Shown piece by piece: positions 35,356-46,562 of a stretch of 64,000 nt of DNA. Below the pieces are notes generated by a model that was not told where the DNA came from, did not search any database, and saw only the letters and a list, made by a program, of their open reading frames with translations. A program made the position numbers and the translations under genes. The stretch is taken from the NCBI GenBank assembly GCA_032622095.1, contig CP136069.1, positions 155,983,043 to 156,047,042 of the forward strand, written 5' to 3'. The DNA is from Siphonodentalium dalli. Taxonomy: Eukaryota; Mollusca; Scaphopoda; Gadilida; Siphonodentaliidae. The stretch's first letter is position 1, and the number at the start of each line of letters is the position of its first letter.

Positions 35356-36240
35356 TTAGCCCCCTCTGAAAACTGGTATTCAGGATACACCCCTCTCTGT
35401 TAACTGGTATTCAGGATTCACCCCACTATGTTAACTGGTGTTCAGTATTCACCCCTCTGAAACTGGTATTCAGGATACACCCCTCTCTGTTAACTCGTAT
35501 TCAGTATTCACACCTCTGTTAATTGTATTCAGTATTCACCCCTCTGTTAACTGGTATTCAGTATTCACACCTCTGTTAATTGTATTCAGTATTCACCCCT
35601 CTGAAAACCGGTATTCAGGATTCACACCTCTGAAAACTGGTATTCAGTATTCACACCTCTGTTAACTGGTATTCGGTATTCACACCTATGTTAACTGGTA
35701 TTCAGTACTCACTACTCACCCCTCTGAAAAATGGTATTCAGAATTCACACCTCTGTTAACCCTTTACCCAACAAACCGGCCAAAACCGGCCAAATAAAGC
35801 TTCAACAGCCTAAAATATCTTCGGTCTGTCTCAATAGAACCATACAAATATGGATATCATTGGAACCGGCTCCTTGACCACATTGTGATAGTTACAGTTG
35901 TGCCCTGTGCCAATGCATTCTCTTATATATGCGAGTCGACCATAGGTCGCCTCACATATATAAGAGAATGCATTGGCCTAAAAATAATCTTTTTTTAACA
36001 CTTTTTACCATTTTTTCTTACATTCTTTAACAATTTTATAATTTTTAATGTGTTAAGCCAATGCATTCTCTTATATATGCGAGGCGACCTATGGTCGACT
36101 CGCATATATAAGAGAATGCATTGGCACAGGGCCCTTCTGTTGGGTAAAGGGTTAACTGGTGTTCAGTATTCACCCCCTCTGAAAACTGGTATTCATGATT
36201 CAGCCCACTCTGTTAGTAGTCAGTATTCACACATCCTTAC
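35356..36240 (-). repeat. 30-bp minisatellite, - orientation, split by a MITE
   Basis: Units of ACTGGTATTCAGTATTCACC plus CCTCTGTTA, the reverse complement of the 23330-23612 family. About 13 units precede the MITE at 35760-36151 and two or three follow it. The CTCTG-TTAA-CTGG site in each unit is the piggyBac-type target. Confidence 0.9.
35760..36151 (-). mobile_element. piggyBac-like MITE, copy 1 (inside minisatellite)
   Basis: 392 bp, ends CCCTTTACCCAACA and TGTTGGGTAAAGGG, flanked by TTAA at 35756-35759 and 36152-36155. The neighbouring minisatellite units show the empty site CTCTG-TTAA-CTGG, so the TTAA duplication can be read directly. CCC termini plus TTAA are diagnostic of piggyBac. 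It holds two inverted 70-bp palindromic modules around a centre of about 80 bp. Orientation is opposite to the other three copies. Confidence 0.92.
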
Positions 36241-36855
36241 AGGTTTAAACAATATTTACTGTCGTCCCAAATAAAATATAATTCATGATTATGACACAAG
36301 TTTATATATAGACTTGGAGGGAGGAAGTGAATTTGACAACAAGCTTTAGATGCTTATATAGAGCCATCTCATCAGAAAAGAATAGGGTACGTATTGCAGT
36401 CAGTGATGAGTGGAAGACAAGATTGAATAAGCCGAATAAACACAGAGTATGATAAGATTAATTATCATTAATCATTTCATATGAGGGACGTGCAGACAAG
36501 GTGTGTGTGTCTATTCCCTACCACAACTAACCCCCACCCAAAACTTTGGCCATAACATTTTCAACAGGTGGACATTTCAAGATTGACACAAAATTAGTTG
36601 TAAATTTCAAGAATAGGATGAAAGTGGAATATTTTTTCTACTTTCGGTTATTTGTTTGGACTGAAATTCCAACCCAATATTAAGAACCCAACTTTAACTG
36701 GAAATTCTCGGACTTGGAAAGTTTGGTCCAGTTCAAGTGGGGTACAATTGGACATTCCTAGGTGGACAACCCTCCGTCAAAGGATAACCTCTAGATCATA
36801 CTTGTCAACAGCGTGTACAGGACCTTTATTGTATTTGTTGTTGTTGATATTTCAG
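36241..36855. other. Sequence upstream of the first visible cadherin exon
   Basis: Presumed intron. It contains CAACAGGTGGACATTTCAAG and GGTACAATTGGACATTCC, phrases of a dispersed repeat also seen in weak form near 24560-24800 and 45150-45220. It ends in a T-rich tract and TTTCAG at 36850-36855. Confidence 0.5.
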
Positions 36856-37041
36856 ATCTGCCACCGGTGATAACTGTGGTCAATAAAGCTGTCACGTATC
36901 CTGAGAATTCAATCGTATCGCAGACTACGACCCTGGATACTGCCAGGTGTACGGAACCACAAGGCAATCCCGTCACTTACTCTATTTTGAACAACAACGG
37001 AAATGACCCGGCAACTATAATCAATCTGGACGCAGTCAGTG
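36856..37041 (+). CDS. Cadherin exon a (start of one EC repeat)
   Basis: 186 bp, phase 1 at both ends. Acceptor TTGTTGATATTTCAG, donor GTAAGT at 37042. It encodes LPPVITVVNKAVTYPENS, then CTEPQGNPVTYSILNNNG, then IINLDAVSG. This is the first half of an extracellular cadherin repeat, beginning in the inter-repeat linker (LPPV) and including the PEN motif. Cadherin repeats bind calcium between domains and mediate cell adhesion outside the cell. Earlier exons must lie upstream, but none was recognised between 1 and 36855. The next exon is 3.55 kb downstream. I cannot say which cadherin class this is. Confidence 0.88.
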
Positions 37042-37426
37042 GTAAGTAATTCATTGCTAACAACGAGAACATGACACGTCCAGAGTACAACTAAACGCTC
37101 TTCATATGCATTTGTTTACATCACGGAGTTCTTACAAAGCAATGATAGCACAACCATTGCAACTATACATTTAATTCACAATCGTGGTGAGGCTAATTTG
37201 AATATAAACGTCGGAGGTCACGTTGGTCGTTTAATACAAACATAATGTAAAATAGCTCGAAACGAGAGATATTCGACGTGGTAGTGCCACATATCAGTGA
37301 TAGACAATTATAAATGTAAACATACTCAGGATAAGCGCACGATATATGCGCAGCGACCAGGATCAGGAACCTAAATCACCGATCAACTCTCTAACTCAAA
37401 ACGGTTTTTATATTAAGTTTGTTTAA

Positions 37427-37819
37427 CCCTTTACCCAACAGAAGGGCCCTGTGCCAATGCATTCTCTTATATATGCGAGTCGACCATAGGTCGCCTCGCA
37501 TATATAAGAGAATTCATTGGCTTAACACATTAAAAATTATAAAATTGTTAAAGAATGTAAGAAAAAATGGTAAAAAGTGTTAAAAAAAAGATTGTTTTTA
37601 GGCCAATGCATTCTCTTATATATGCGAGGCGACCTATGGTCGACTCGCATATATAAGAGAATGCATTGGCACAGGGCATAACTGTAACTATCACAATGTG
37701 GTCAAGGAGCCGGTTCCAATGATATCCATATTTGTATGGTTCTATTGAGACAGACCGAAGATATTTTAGGCTGTTGAAGCTTTATTTGGCCGGTTTTGGC
37801 CGGTTTGTTGGGTAAAGGG
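37427..37819 (+). mobile_element. piggyBac-like MITE, copy 2
   Basis: 393 bp, termini CCCTTTACCCAACA and TGTTGGGTAAAGGG, TTAA at 37423-37426 and 37820-37823. Palindromic modules lie at 37452-37521 and 37602-37670, followed by CCGAAGATATTTTAGGCTG and a GGCCGGTTTTGGCCGG near the right end. It lies in the intron after cadherin exon a. Confidence 0.92.
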
Positions 37820-37823
37820 TTAA

Positions 37824-38559
37824 AACATATAAAATGTTTGTCTGACGGGATAAATTAGTACAAGAGCTGTTGAAATTCAAAAATCAGTAATTGTTAAAAA
37901 CTCATATTTATAACTGAAATTTACAAGGAAAATATGTATCAATTGTGCCCCGATTTTGAACACCAAACACGCCCCAACCATTTAATATATATTTGTTAAT
38001 TGCCACAATCCCTTTCACTCGCAAGTATAATAACTCCTGCGTTGACATATAATTCAACAGCCGAATGTTAAACTACACCGCCCCCATGACCATCCTATCT
38101 TTCTGACCTTACTTAAACCTAACTACTCTCCTTTCGTCCCATTGGTTACCTTTAATTCCATAATCACACTCCACTCCAGTTCTTATCTTATCTCTTGCTA
38201 TATGTTGTTGAGTGCGATCTATATCAAAATCACCAATAAGTTATTTAAAGTACAAACCAGAAAAATTCCCGTCTGACACGCCCGAACGGCCTTATGTAGT
38301 TCGGAAAATTTAAGCGATCTGGGAGAGGACTTACAAAAAAGCCACAATAGGCTTGTTGTCTCATCCCTTTCCAATCACCCATAATCATCCATTAGCATTT
38401 TTGTAAAATATTCATCTTGTTTTGTATTGGGAATAAATATTGTTTACACCAAATCCTGCGTCACATATCTACGTGGATTCGAGATAACAGCTACCTGAAC
38501 ATCTGAAGCGACAGTTTGGATATTATATTAGTAACGCACGTTCCTGACCATGCATGAAG
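37824..38559. other. Unassigned intron sequence
   Basis: No repeat or gene recognised. Confidence 0.3.
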
Positions 38560-39070
38560 ATATTAAGTTTTAAATCACAGAAATTTAATTATCATCTGGA
38601 ACACGTCACAATAAAATCAAAGAATTAAGAATCGGAATTTTATCATAATGTAATGAATCCGAATTATATCGCAATTTAATTAATCCGAAATAATTCCGAT
38701 TCTTATTTCCCTCGATGTAGATTACGTGACTTTCCCCAACCACATTACATTATGACATAACTCCGACGCTTAATTCCCAAATTACATTATGATATAATTC
38801 ATTAAATTATGATATAATTAATTACAGCATGATATAATATAAAGTTGGTATACAATGTTGTCTACAGTATGTGTTTTTCTTGTACAAGTCGAGGTTGTGG
38901 TGAAAAGTCATATTGGACAAGACACGCAGCATTATGGTATCATTCGGATTCATTACATTATGACATAATTCGGATCCATTACATTGTGATATAATTTGGA
39001 GTCATTACATTATGATATAATTCGGATTCATTACATTGTGATATAAATCATAATGTAATGTAGATGCATT
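38560..39070. repeat. AT-rich degenerate repeat, about 25-bp unit
   Basis: Repeated TCGGATTCATTACATTATGA and ATATAATTCGGATTCATT phrases appear in both orientations. Because the core ATTACATTATGATATAAT is itself nearly palindromic, the cluster can fold on itself. Confidence 0.7.
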
Positions 39071-39109
39071 TTTCAGTTTCTTTTAAAGATTTTGATTTGT
39101 TAAAAAGGC

Positions 39110-39275
39110 ATAAAGCTCTATTTCTTTTTCATGTGATATACAAGATCTTCAACTCGTTATGTTGGGACATAAGATTTTATGAAACTCGTTTCATAAATTT
39201 GATTCACACCTCGTCTACGACTCGTGAATCCAATTTATCAAACTCGTTTCATAAAATCTTATATCCCAACATAAC
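39110..39275. repeat. Inverted repeat
   Basis: TATGTTGGGACATAAGATTT followed by TATGAAACTCGTTTCAT pairs with ATGAAACGAGTTTGATAAAT and the complement of ATAAGATTTTATGAAACGAG on the other side, about 60 bp apart. This is likely a small foldback element. Confidence 0.6.
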
Positions 39276-39408
39276 TCATTGGAGATCCTCTATATATTAT
39301 AAACTCACAATTGGATCATAACTTAAACGTTACACGTTTGCAAGTTATCGTATAGAGTGAATACGGACGGCAAGACAAATCCTCTCCCGATATCAAAACA
39401 AACAAAAT

Positions 39409-39504
39409 ACCGTGACGTACATGACGAGGAATGTGTGTTTACCGCGACGTACATGACGAGGAATGTGTGTGTACCGTGACGTACATCACGAGGAATGTGT
39501 GTTT
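39409..39504 (+). repeat. Three tandem copies of a 32-bp unit
   Basis: Units start at 39409, 39441 and 39473 and read ACCGTGACGTACATGACGAG plus GAATGTGTGTTT, with three or four substitutions in all. Confidence 0.9.
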
Positions 39505-39569
39505 ATCGTGCTTGACGTTAGTCGTCGGAACTAGATCTTGTAGTTCGCAACCTGCCTATATAACACTTA

Positions 39570-39676
39570 CAGTAATGCCCTAAATAATCGACTCTTTAAC
39601 CACAGCAGAATTATGGGTAAATTTTCAGGATTTAGTCGGAAATATGGCTTGTTGTCGATTATTTAGGGCATTACTG
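39570..39676. mobile_element. Tc1/mariner-like MITE, copy 2 (107 bp)
   Basis: Termini CAGTAATGCCCTAAATAATC and GATTATTTAGGGCATTACTG are perfect inverted repeats, flanked by TA at 39568-39569 and 39677-39678. The body shares TTTTCAGGATTTAGTCGGAA with 15431-15628. Confidence 0.85.
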
Positions 39677-40159
39677 TATTACGCACACGATAAGATAGCT
39701 AAAGATACTTAATCGGGGTTCACGGTTAGATAGCGAAATCTTGATATTGAAACGCAGTAACACGTGCATGTCGCACGAGGTTAGAATTACATTTCGAAAT
39801 GAGTGTGATAACTTTATAACATGCTTCGACGAAATAAAGAGATTTGTATGACGAATTTACAAATTCACTGTAGTGAACAACGTTGGTCTGACATATAAGT
39901 CAAATTACTTTACTGTGTGGGTGGGCTTGGGGGAGGTTATAGGAGAACGCTTTGGAAAGCACTTCTTCAAAGTTTAAAAGCACTTCTTCAAATATCTCCG
40001 TTATTTCGTCAATAATCCTAGCCTCAATAGGCAATCCTAATCTCGCGTGGCACGTGTAATTGAGATTTAATATCAATCGCCATCTAATTGTGAAATCCGG
40101 TTAAATATCTTTCGCTATCCAATCGTGTGAGTATTGGCTGCGAATCGAGAACTATAGAG

Positions 40160-40440
40160 CGAACACATTACTGATATAACCTTGGCTAACTGTCACTTAT
40201 GATAAATGTAACCTTGGCTAACTGTCACTTAGGATAACTTGCACCTTGGCTAACATGGATATTGTGATAACTTGAACTTTGAGCTAACTGTATAACATTG
40301 GTTAACTGTATAACTTTGGTTAATATTCACCTTGGCTAACTCTGAATTAGGATAAAAAGTAACCTTTGCTAACATGGATATTGAGATAAACTTGAACCTT
40401 GAGCTAACGTGGACATAGAGTTAGCAGATACCTTGGCTTA
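40160..40440 (+). repeat. Degenerate GGCTAAC minisatellite
   Basis: About ten copies of an imperfect 25-35 bp unit around ACCTTGGCTAACTGT and GATAACTTGAACCTTGAGC, in the intron just before cadherin exon b. Confidence 0.75.
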
Positions 40441-40595
40441 ATGGGTCGCCCTAGCCTCAATCCTTATCTCGAGTGCCACGTGTTACTGTGGTTAAATAGC
40501 AATCGCTATCTAATCGTGAACCCGATAAAGTATATTTCGCTATATAATCGTGTGCGTTTTGGCTACCTATAGATATGCGATTCCTGTTATTTCAG

Positions 40596-40795
40596 GTGCT
40601 GTGGAACTCCTCGCCGGTGCTACCCTGGATTACGAATCTGTTAAGGCCTACAATCTCTGGATCGGTTGCACCGCGGCAGCCACTGGCCTCACTAGTGTCC
40701 ACACGGCCTTCACCTTGGTGATATCTAACGTCAACGAAGCCCCAGTTAACACGGGGTCGCCTACCGCAAAAGTGACTTTGGCGGAGGGAACCGAT
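40596..40795 (+). CDS. Cadherin exon b (end of one EC repeat, start of next)
   Basis: 200 bp, enters in phase 1 and leaves in phase 0. Acceptor CCTGTTATTTCAG, donor GTAAGT at 40796. Joined to exon a it completes LDAVSG-AVELLAG and continues ATLDYESVKAYNLWIGC, then HTAFTLVISNVNEAPVN, then KVTLAEGTD. LDYE is the conserved mid-repeat motif; VNEAPV stands in the place of the DxNDNxP calcium-binding linker, with Glu-Ala instead of Asp-Asn. The locally higher GC content sets it off from the surrounding intron. The next exon is 17.3 kb away. Confidence 0.92.
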
Positions 40796-41559
40796 GTAAG
40801 TTTCTTGACTTGTTCAAACTTGTATTTGGTTGAATAATATTTACTTCCATGCAAAATATTATAAATAAAAAAAACAATGACACCTATCACAATATTGCTA
40901 TGTTTGTTGTCATACCTGATCAGTTTCTTGTGATTCGTTTGATTTATTCATATTTATGGAAATCAAACTATAACATAGAGCGTTCTCTCTCGCTAAAAGA
41001 GTCAAATCAATCGCATATTTGAATCCAAGTCTCCATTCAGTATTCTGTTCGTTGATTGGTTAAATCGGCATCATGCGTATTTTGTTTGATTAGATTAGAT
41101 TCTATTTTGATAACATTCATATATACACGTTGACAGTGCAATGAATACAGAAAAATAGTATAACATTATGTGTATATAAATTGTGTGTATAACTTAAGTA
41201 AAATCGGTTTCTATATATTATCATGTGATGTATAATATATATTTTAATCTCATTTATAAAGCTGTGATAAAAATAAGTTCGCAGAATATCTAGAAAATAG
41301 TAACTAACCCTTAAAAACTTTACTCCCCAAACTGTCAACCCTATATCCCCATTTATGGATATTTTCATTGTCGTTTTGTCCCAGTGTCAAGAATTTGTCA
41401 GGAAAACGTTCTTCCAATAAATCCAACATAGATCTAAAAGATATTTCCGGATTCCCTTTCAAAATTGATTAGCGAAATTCTGAAGCCTCCCCATGCAATG
41501 TATCACAAAGTACAGATCTGCAGTCCCATTCATTTAGTTGGTACCTTTCGTTGAATCAG
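40796..41559. other. Unassigned intron sequence
   Basis: AT-rich, with no repeat or gene recognised. Confidence 0.3.
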
Positions 41560-42040
41560 ATTAGCTTGTACTTATATATATATACTGAAACAGTTACCGG
41601 TACCCCCACCATCAAATGAAATATCAGATGGAATTCCCTGATAACGGAAGATATTCCTGTCATGTTTCTTGCGATCGTGACTGTTGAACTGGAGTCATAA
41701 TCAATATCCGAATCATCTGTACCAGGTGTATAACCACGTTCACGGTCATGGTCGCTTTGATGTAGGGGCACATAATATATCACATCACAATCACCAAAAT
41801 CCACATTCTGGTTTAACTCATAATATATCAGATGGAATTTCCCCACAACGAACGTGTTTCCTTCAATGTTTCTTGCGATCATGAATGTATTTGAGCCCAA
41901 CCGTTGAACAAATGGTCATTATATGAGTCATCAATTCCAGGTACATAATCACCAAATTCATTACTCTGTTCACTCTGGACTCGAATGGGCACATAATCTT
42001 GAACACCATAGTTATCAAACCCCACATTCTGGTTTAACCG
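41560..42040 (-). repeat. Diverged tandem duplication of about 203 bp in a - strand frame
   Basis: Two diverged units recur at about 203 bp. GTTTCTTGCGATCGTGACTG (41665) matches GTTTCTTGCGATCATGAATG (41868), and CCACATTCTGGTTTAACTC (41802) matches CCACATTCTGGTTTAACCG (42024). On the - strand both encode an FHLI segment, LNQNV, YVP, an acidic stretch and PGxDDS. The period is not a multiple of 3 as it stands, and the downstream unit is one frame off from the 41879-42466 ORF. Confidence 0.8.
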
Positions 42041-42466
42041 ACAATCATAATTACCATCACTTTCGAAATCAGTCGTCGATTCTGCGCAACCAATGTCCGC
42101 GCGCGAATCGCATTGTGAGTCGCTTTCCGCCTCCGATAGTAATGTGCCATTTGCAAAATTAGAGTTAAGTTTGGCAACCTTTTCGCAAAAAGCATTTAGT
42201 CTTATAATATTGACCCGCCTTGCCTCGATCACGTTCTGCAAACGACTACACGCGGAGGAATCTTCATTTACCAGACTCTCCCCACCATCCCGTTTAACGG
42301 GACCAGAAAAAAAACAATTGTTCAACGAATCGTGCCTCAAATCACGCGTTTCATTCTGCATTCGTTGAATCCGCGTGGTCATGTGGTCCAAGCCACTAAC
42401 ATGGGCCAATAATTCGGTGTTTTGACAATTACTCCCATGCTGAACAAACTGAAACGGCTCAGCCAT
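41879..42466 (-). CDS. Hypothetical acidic protein, 195 codons
   Basis: ATG at 42466, stop at 41879-41881. The N-terminal third (MAEPFQFVQHGSN, then GLDHMTTRIQRMQNETRDL) could form a short helix or coiled coil. The rest is rich in Ser, Asp and Glu (SEAESDSQCDSRADIG, TTDFESDGNYD) and ends in the repeat unit with QNVGFDNYGVQDYVPI and YVPGIDDS. After the stop, a -1 or +1 shift near 41890 continues the repeat (NTFMIARNIEGNTF, KFHLIYYELNQNVDFGD) down to about 41556. Either the protein is truncated by a frameshift or an exon boundary lies there. No family recognised; it is antisense inside a cadherin intron. It may belong to an unidentified mobile element. It is the longest ATG-started frame with non-repetitive content in the window. 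Confidence 0.4.
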   Translation of the reverse strand: MAEPFQFVQHGSNCQNTELLAHVSGLDHMTTRIQRMQNETRDLRHDSLNNCFFSGPVKRDGGESLVNEDSSACSRLQNVIEARRVNIIRLNAFCEKVAKLNSNFANGTLLSEAESDSQCDSRADIGCAESTTDFESDGNYDCRLNQNVGFDNYGVQDYVPIRVQSEQSNEFGDYVPGIDDSYNDHLFNGWAQIHS

Positions 42467-44215
42467 TACTCAAAGTCTATACTGACACGTTTTGTTCTAA
42501 AAATCAATATTTTCTCCGAAAAAAAACTCACAACCATAATTTCAAGTGAATAAATCACAAATTACACCGCGATCGAGTGGCTGTATAAATTGACATGAAC
42601 ATATATGTTTGCTGAGACAAGTATCTACCACTAATGATAAATTTGAACCAATTTAACAGTGACTATAAACTACACAAATCGACTAAGTAACGCTTCGCGT
42701 TTGTAAGTATTAACAAAACTGTACCCTGAAACAATACCTGTCCTCATATCACCAACTAGTATATTCCAGTGATATTTAACACAAGCTCCACAGTGGTACA
42801 AGCATTACTCCAAATTGATTATATTAACAAATCAGCAATAGTCATTTACTTCACCAAAATAATGACATTTTGGCCACAAACGTTAGCAAACAAATTACTG
42901 TTCATAGCACATGCACCGTGCACTAGATCGAACCAGACAAATATTTCCCATAATTAGGTAACGACAAAGTTATCAGTACTGTATCCAACCCACGAAGTTT
43001 CATAAATTGACAATGTCGGTGCCCCATGAACTGCTTTTCACGTGAAAAACGAACCTCTGTCCTACACCCACACCCCTCACAATTAAAAAACTTTCGATTG
43101 CAAAGATACACGTATACAATGTCGTTTCTCGGACCTAATCACCTGAAATAAATACACATCGGTCGATCTAAGCGACAATTAACAGCATCTCAAAACTCAA
43201 AACACCTGTCACTTGTGTAACACAATAAGACTGCATAATCATTTCAATGTTAACAAACGGATTCCAACAGCACAATCAATCTCAACACTATTCCAAATAT
43301 CCGCGTGTATCGATACATTCGAAGAACAATTTACATCCGGGTACTTTTCAGTCAAAAAAATATAATAACTGAATAAATATTGCAAATCTGCAACCAGACT
43401 CAATAAAATCTATTTTCAGAAATTCAGAATATTCATCACGCTCGGCATTTCACAAAGTCAGCATTAATTTATTCAGAAGATATAGACCACCAAAACATAC
43501 AATTACTTCAGTCAAATTTTCAAACACCAGAAAATCGATAAAAATAAGAAATTTCATCATTATTTCCAAATACATTTCGTGGAACTTGCTTGCCACACTC
43601 GCATACTACAGTTGACCATTTACCCCAACTATCACATAAACCGAGCAAATATTACGCAGAATACGAATTGCATGATCGCAGCGCCATTGTTAGAACTTTG
43701 CCTATGGTTTCTGCGATGGACCAAAGTTATAATTGTATCAATTTGGGGTAAACGTACCGAAGTGACAGCGAGGTGTTTAAAATAATGAGATGTTTAATGG
43801 TATGAAGGTATATAAGATGGTAACAATATCACCGTCAATGAATTTTGGTGTATCCATGATGGAACAGCGATGTAAGAAAAATGCGTCCACATCTGACGGT
43901 GATCTGTAGCCGAGAGAGCTAATGTCATTGTTCTCGGATCAGCTGACCGCGGCACAGTTCACACACATCGCGTGTTGAGTAGAATTAAAACAGGCCACTC
44001 GCTTTGTACACTTTAATCACGACACTGGGTCACTTATTACGGCACACTGACACATTGTGGCTGTTCACTTTTCATTGACGCAGTTGGTCTCTGTAGGTGT
44101 ACACACGATAGCTAAGTCCTCCAAAACCGACATTCACCACAATTATATGGTCCCAGGTGCCACCCAGTCATACGAGAGGCCACACAACACGTTTTGAACT
44201 TCCTATTCTACTAAA
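42467..44215. other. Unassigned AT-rich intron sequence
   Basis: It would be upstream of the 41879-42466 ORF. Nothing else recognised; 43900-44130 is GC-richer, without a gene. Confidence 0.3.
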
Positions 44216-44382
44216 TCTATGTATATTTTATATATAAAAGAGTAATTTATGACAGCTTAGGAAAGGCTTAGGAGAAGGTATGTCTGTATGTCTGTTCGGA
44301 TTTTTTTCTCAGAATTATGGTCCGATTTCAAACGAATTTCGACGCTAATTAAAGGGCCCCGAATGGAGCCTGTTTCAGCTAG
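44216..44382 (+). mobile_element. Helitron-like non-autonomous element, copy 1
   Basis: 167 bp. It begins TCTATGTATATTTTATATAT and ends GTTTCAGCTAG, inserted between A and T. A short imperfect hairpin (GGCCCC/GGAGCC) lies about 11 bp before the CTAG end. The body has GTATGTCTGTTCGG and CCGATTTCAAACGAATTT. A 5' TC, a 3' CTRR end with a hairpin and an AT target fit Helitrons. Confidence 0.55.
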
Positions 44383-45936
44383 TCAGGTATCAATTAGTGT
44401 GAATAAAACTTATTGTGGAACATAATGCATAGTACATTCCACTCGCAACTGCACACAGTCCCACCCCTATCTTTTCTGGCAGTTTAGCTTAGATAAAACC
44501 ATGCTGACTGCATGTGCATGTTGTATAGAAATGGTAAGGGGTATGATACCGGTGTCAGATTGAATGAAACGCTACGTGACCAAATCGGAACATATATACA
44601 CCAAGGGTAATCAATCCTAGGATGTGTCTGTCAGGCATACGGCTTGACCCCGAATGGCATTCTTTGGTTAACAAATGTCCAATTATAGGGGGTGATTTGG
44701 TTGGAATTTTATTTTTTATCGTTTCAGGTACCAGGTGAAAATGTTTAATTACGTATCCAGAGGAGAACAAATTCAAATTAGTCAAGTTGAGAAAACGGAC
44801 TTGTTCACGGGTTGGTCGAAATTTACACCTGGCCCCACACACAACGCATGCTCTCTAACGCCCTTAACATTCATCCCTTTCTCGGACTAAAGATGACCCA
44901 TGTGTGTTATCAAACGGTAACAAGAGTAAAGCATGTTTTCATAACGCACGTTTATATACCCCATAACTTGGAAATAAAACAAATAACTCTATCTTAAATT
45001 CGTCCCATGAAGAACAGCAGTTGGAAATTTCGGAAGGAAACGATGGTTGAATGTTTCTGTTATTGTAAATAACCAACCATTATTTATTGAAAAGTGGATT
45101 GAAAATTTTCTTATTTTCATTAAAACAATATTAATTCGTCCTCGGTCAGTAAATGTTCAATCCTTGTGGGTGTTTTGGTTGAAATTGATTATCAGTTGGA
45201 AGTTTCAGGTATACCCTACTTTACTCTACTACCTCTACTCTACTTTAATATCGACTGGAGTGCAAACGAAAATTAGGCAAGTTGCGAAAACGGATTGGTT
45301 CACGTTGGTTGTCGAAATACCCCGTACGCAACGAATGTCCGGGTCACGTCCTTGAAATAGGTCACATCCTTTCTAAATGTATCTCATCCGGTTTGACACC
45401 TGTCCAAACGATCAAAAAAAGCATACAAAATGCTCTTTAATATCAAAATGGACAATGAAACAACAAACACTCTTTGTCATAATGATCCAGCCGACCAAAA
45501 TTTAAAACCTGATAATAATCCATGTTTTCGACAACTTGTTAAAAATAACTCAACTTGTTAAAAATGACTCTCACAAAACGACAAATTGGTTCGGTCTCAT
45601 TAATTTTCGGATAAATTTGCAATTAACAGAAACTTACCGCTATCCTTGTATATGTCTATGCAATTATTGTACTATAGATTATATCTATTCGACGTGAACT
45701 GTCTGCCAATTGTGACAGAAATTACTTTATTGAAGTTCAACGAAGAATTATTTAGAGAGCAGGGTGTTAATGTAAAATATTAGATCGACGGGGATTAAAT
45801 CGATGGGGCATATCTGGGTGATTGGCGATATATGGGTGATTGCGATAGTAGTTCACGCGTGATACATACATAGTTTATTGTTAACCTCCTCAATTTAGGA
45901 GAGCATATCTATAAATTACAAGTATATACATGTTAT
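44383..45936. other. Unassigned intron sequence with dispersed-repeat fragments
   Basis: Two diverged stretches about 500 bp apart (44680-44850 and 45165-45350) share GTTTCAGGTA, CAAGTTG.GAAAACGGA, TTGTTCACGG or GGTTCACGTT, and GTCGAAAT. They appear to be copies of one dispersed repeat. No gene. Confidence 0.4.
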
Positions 45937-46560
45937 GTAAGTATGCATGCAAATGATCACAATATTAATCACAATATTATTTTACAGTGTTTACGCCATG
46001 TCACACGCATGCGATCGGGTTCTGACATTTTCAAATTTCTAATATAGAATTTAGGAATGGGAAGGCATGCATAGAAGTGCCTGAATACCAGTTGCCCTTT
46101 TAAAAACCTGAATAGCAATATCACATGCGTGTGACCGAGCGAAATAAAACTTCCAAATAAAATATTCACTGGACATCAACGTGGAATATTGGAACACGAG
46201 AATGTTTGTCGTAATATTACCTTATTCAGTGAAATTAGACAAAGGTTTCAGTCATCGAAGTTAGATAGTAGCATATATCACATGGAAATGGCCTATTTAA
46301 GAACTAAAAATAAAGAGTAAAGAGTTATTTCCTAGGTCTACTGAACAAGTTCGTAAATTGATTACTGCAATTTCATTTGTTTATAAGTAAGTAGTTTTGC
46401 GTTCCTCTCAATGAGTCGCTTGCACGTAGGATAACTGTAGCTGTGGAGTAAATTATTTTGTCAAGCTGGAGCGTATTTAAGTCTAGTGTCTCGTGCTGGC
46501 GAGTAGAACCGAAAAACAGAGCGAATAAATTGTCCGAAGATAGGCGAGACATGAGTAGGT
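45937..46560 (-). mobile_element. Non-LTR retrotransposon, 3' end only (copy 1)
   Basis: About 620 bp that repeat the 3' part of 46563-47960 at roughly 90-95 percent identity by eye. The coding remnant (46579 down to 46373) includes HETLDLNTLQLDKIIYST and ASDSLRGTQ, matching the C-terminus of copy 2. It stops at the point where copy 2's 3' terminus begins. The 3' tail (low coordinates) is built of AATATTAATCAC repeats. Confidence 0.75.
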
Positions 46561-46562
46561 TA

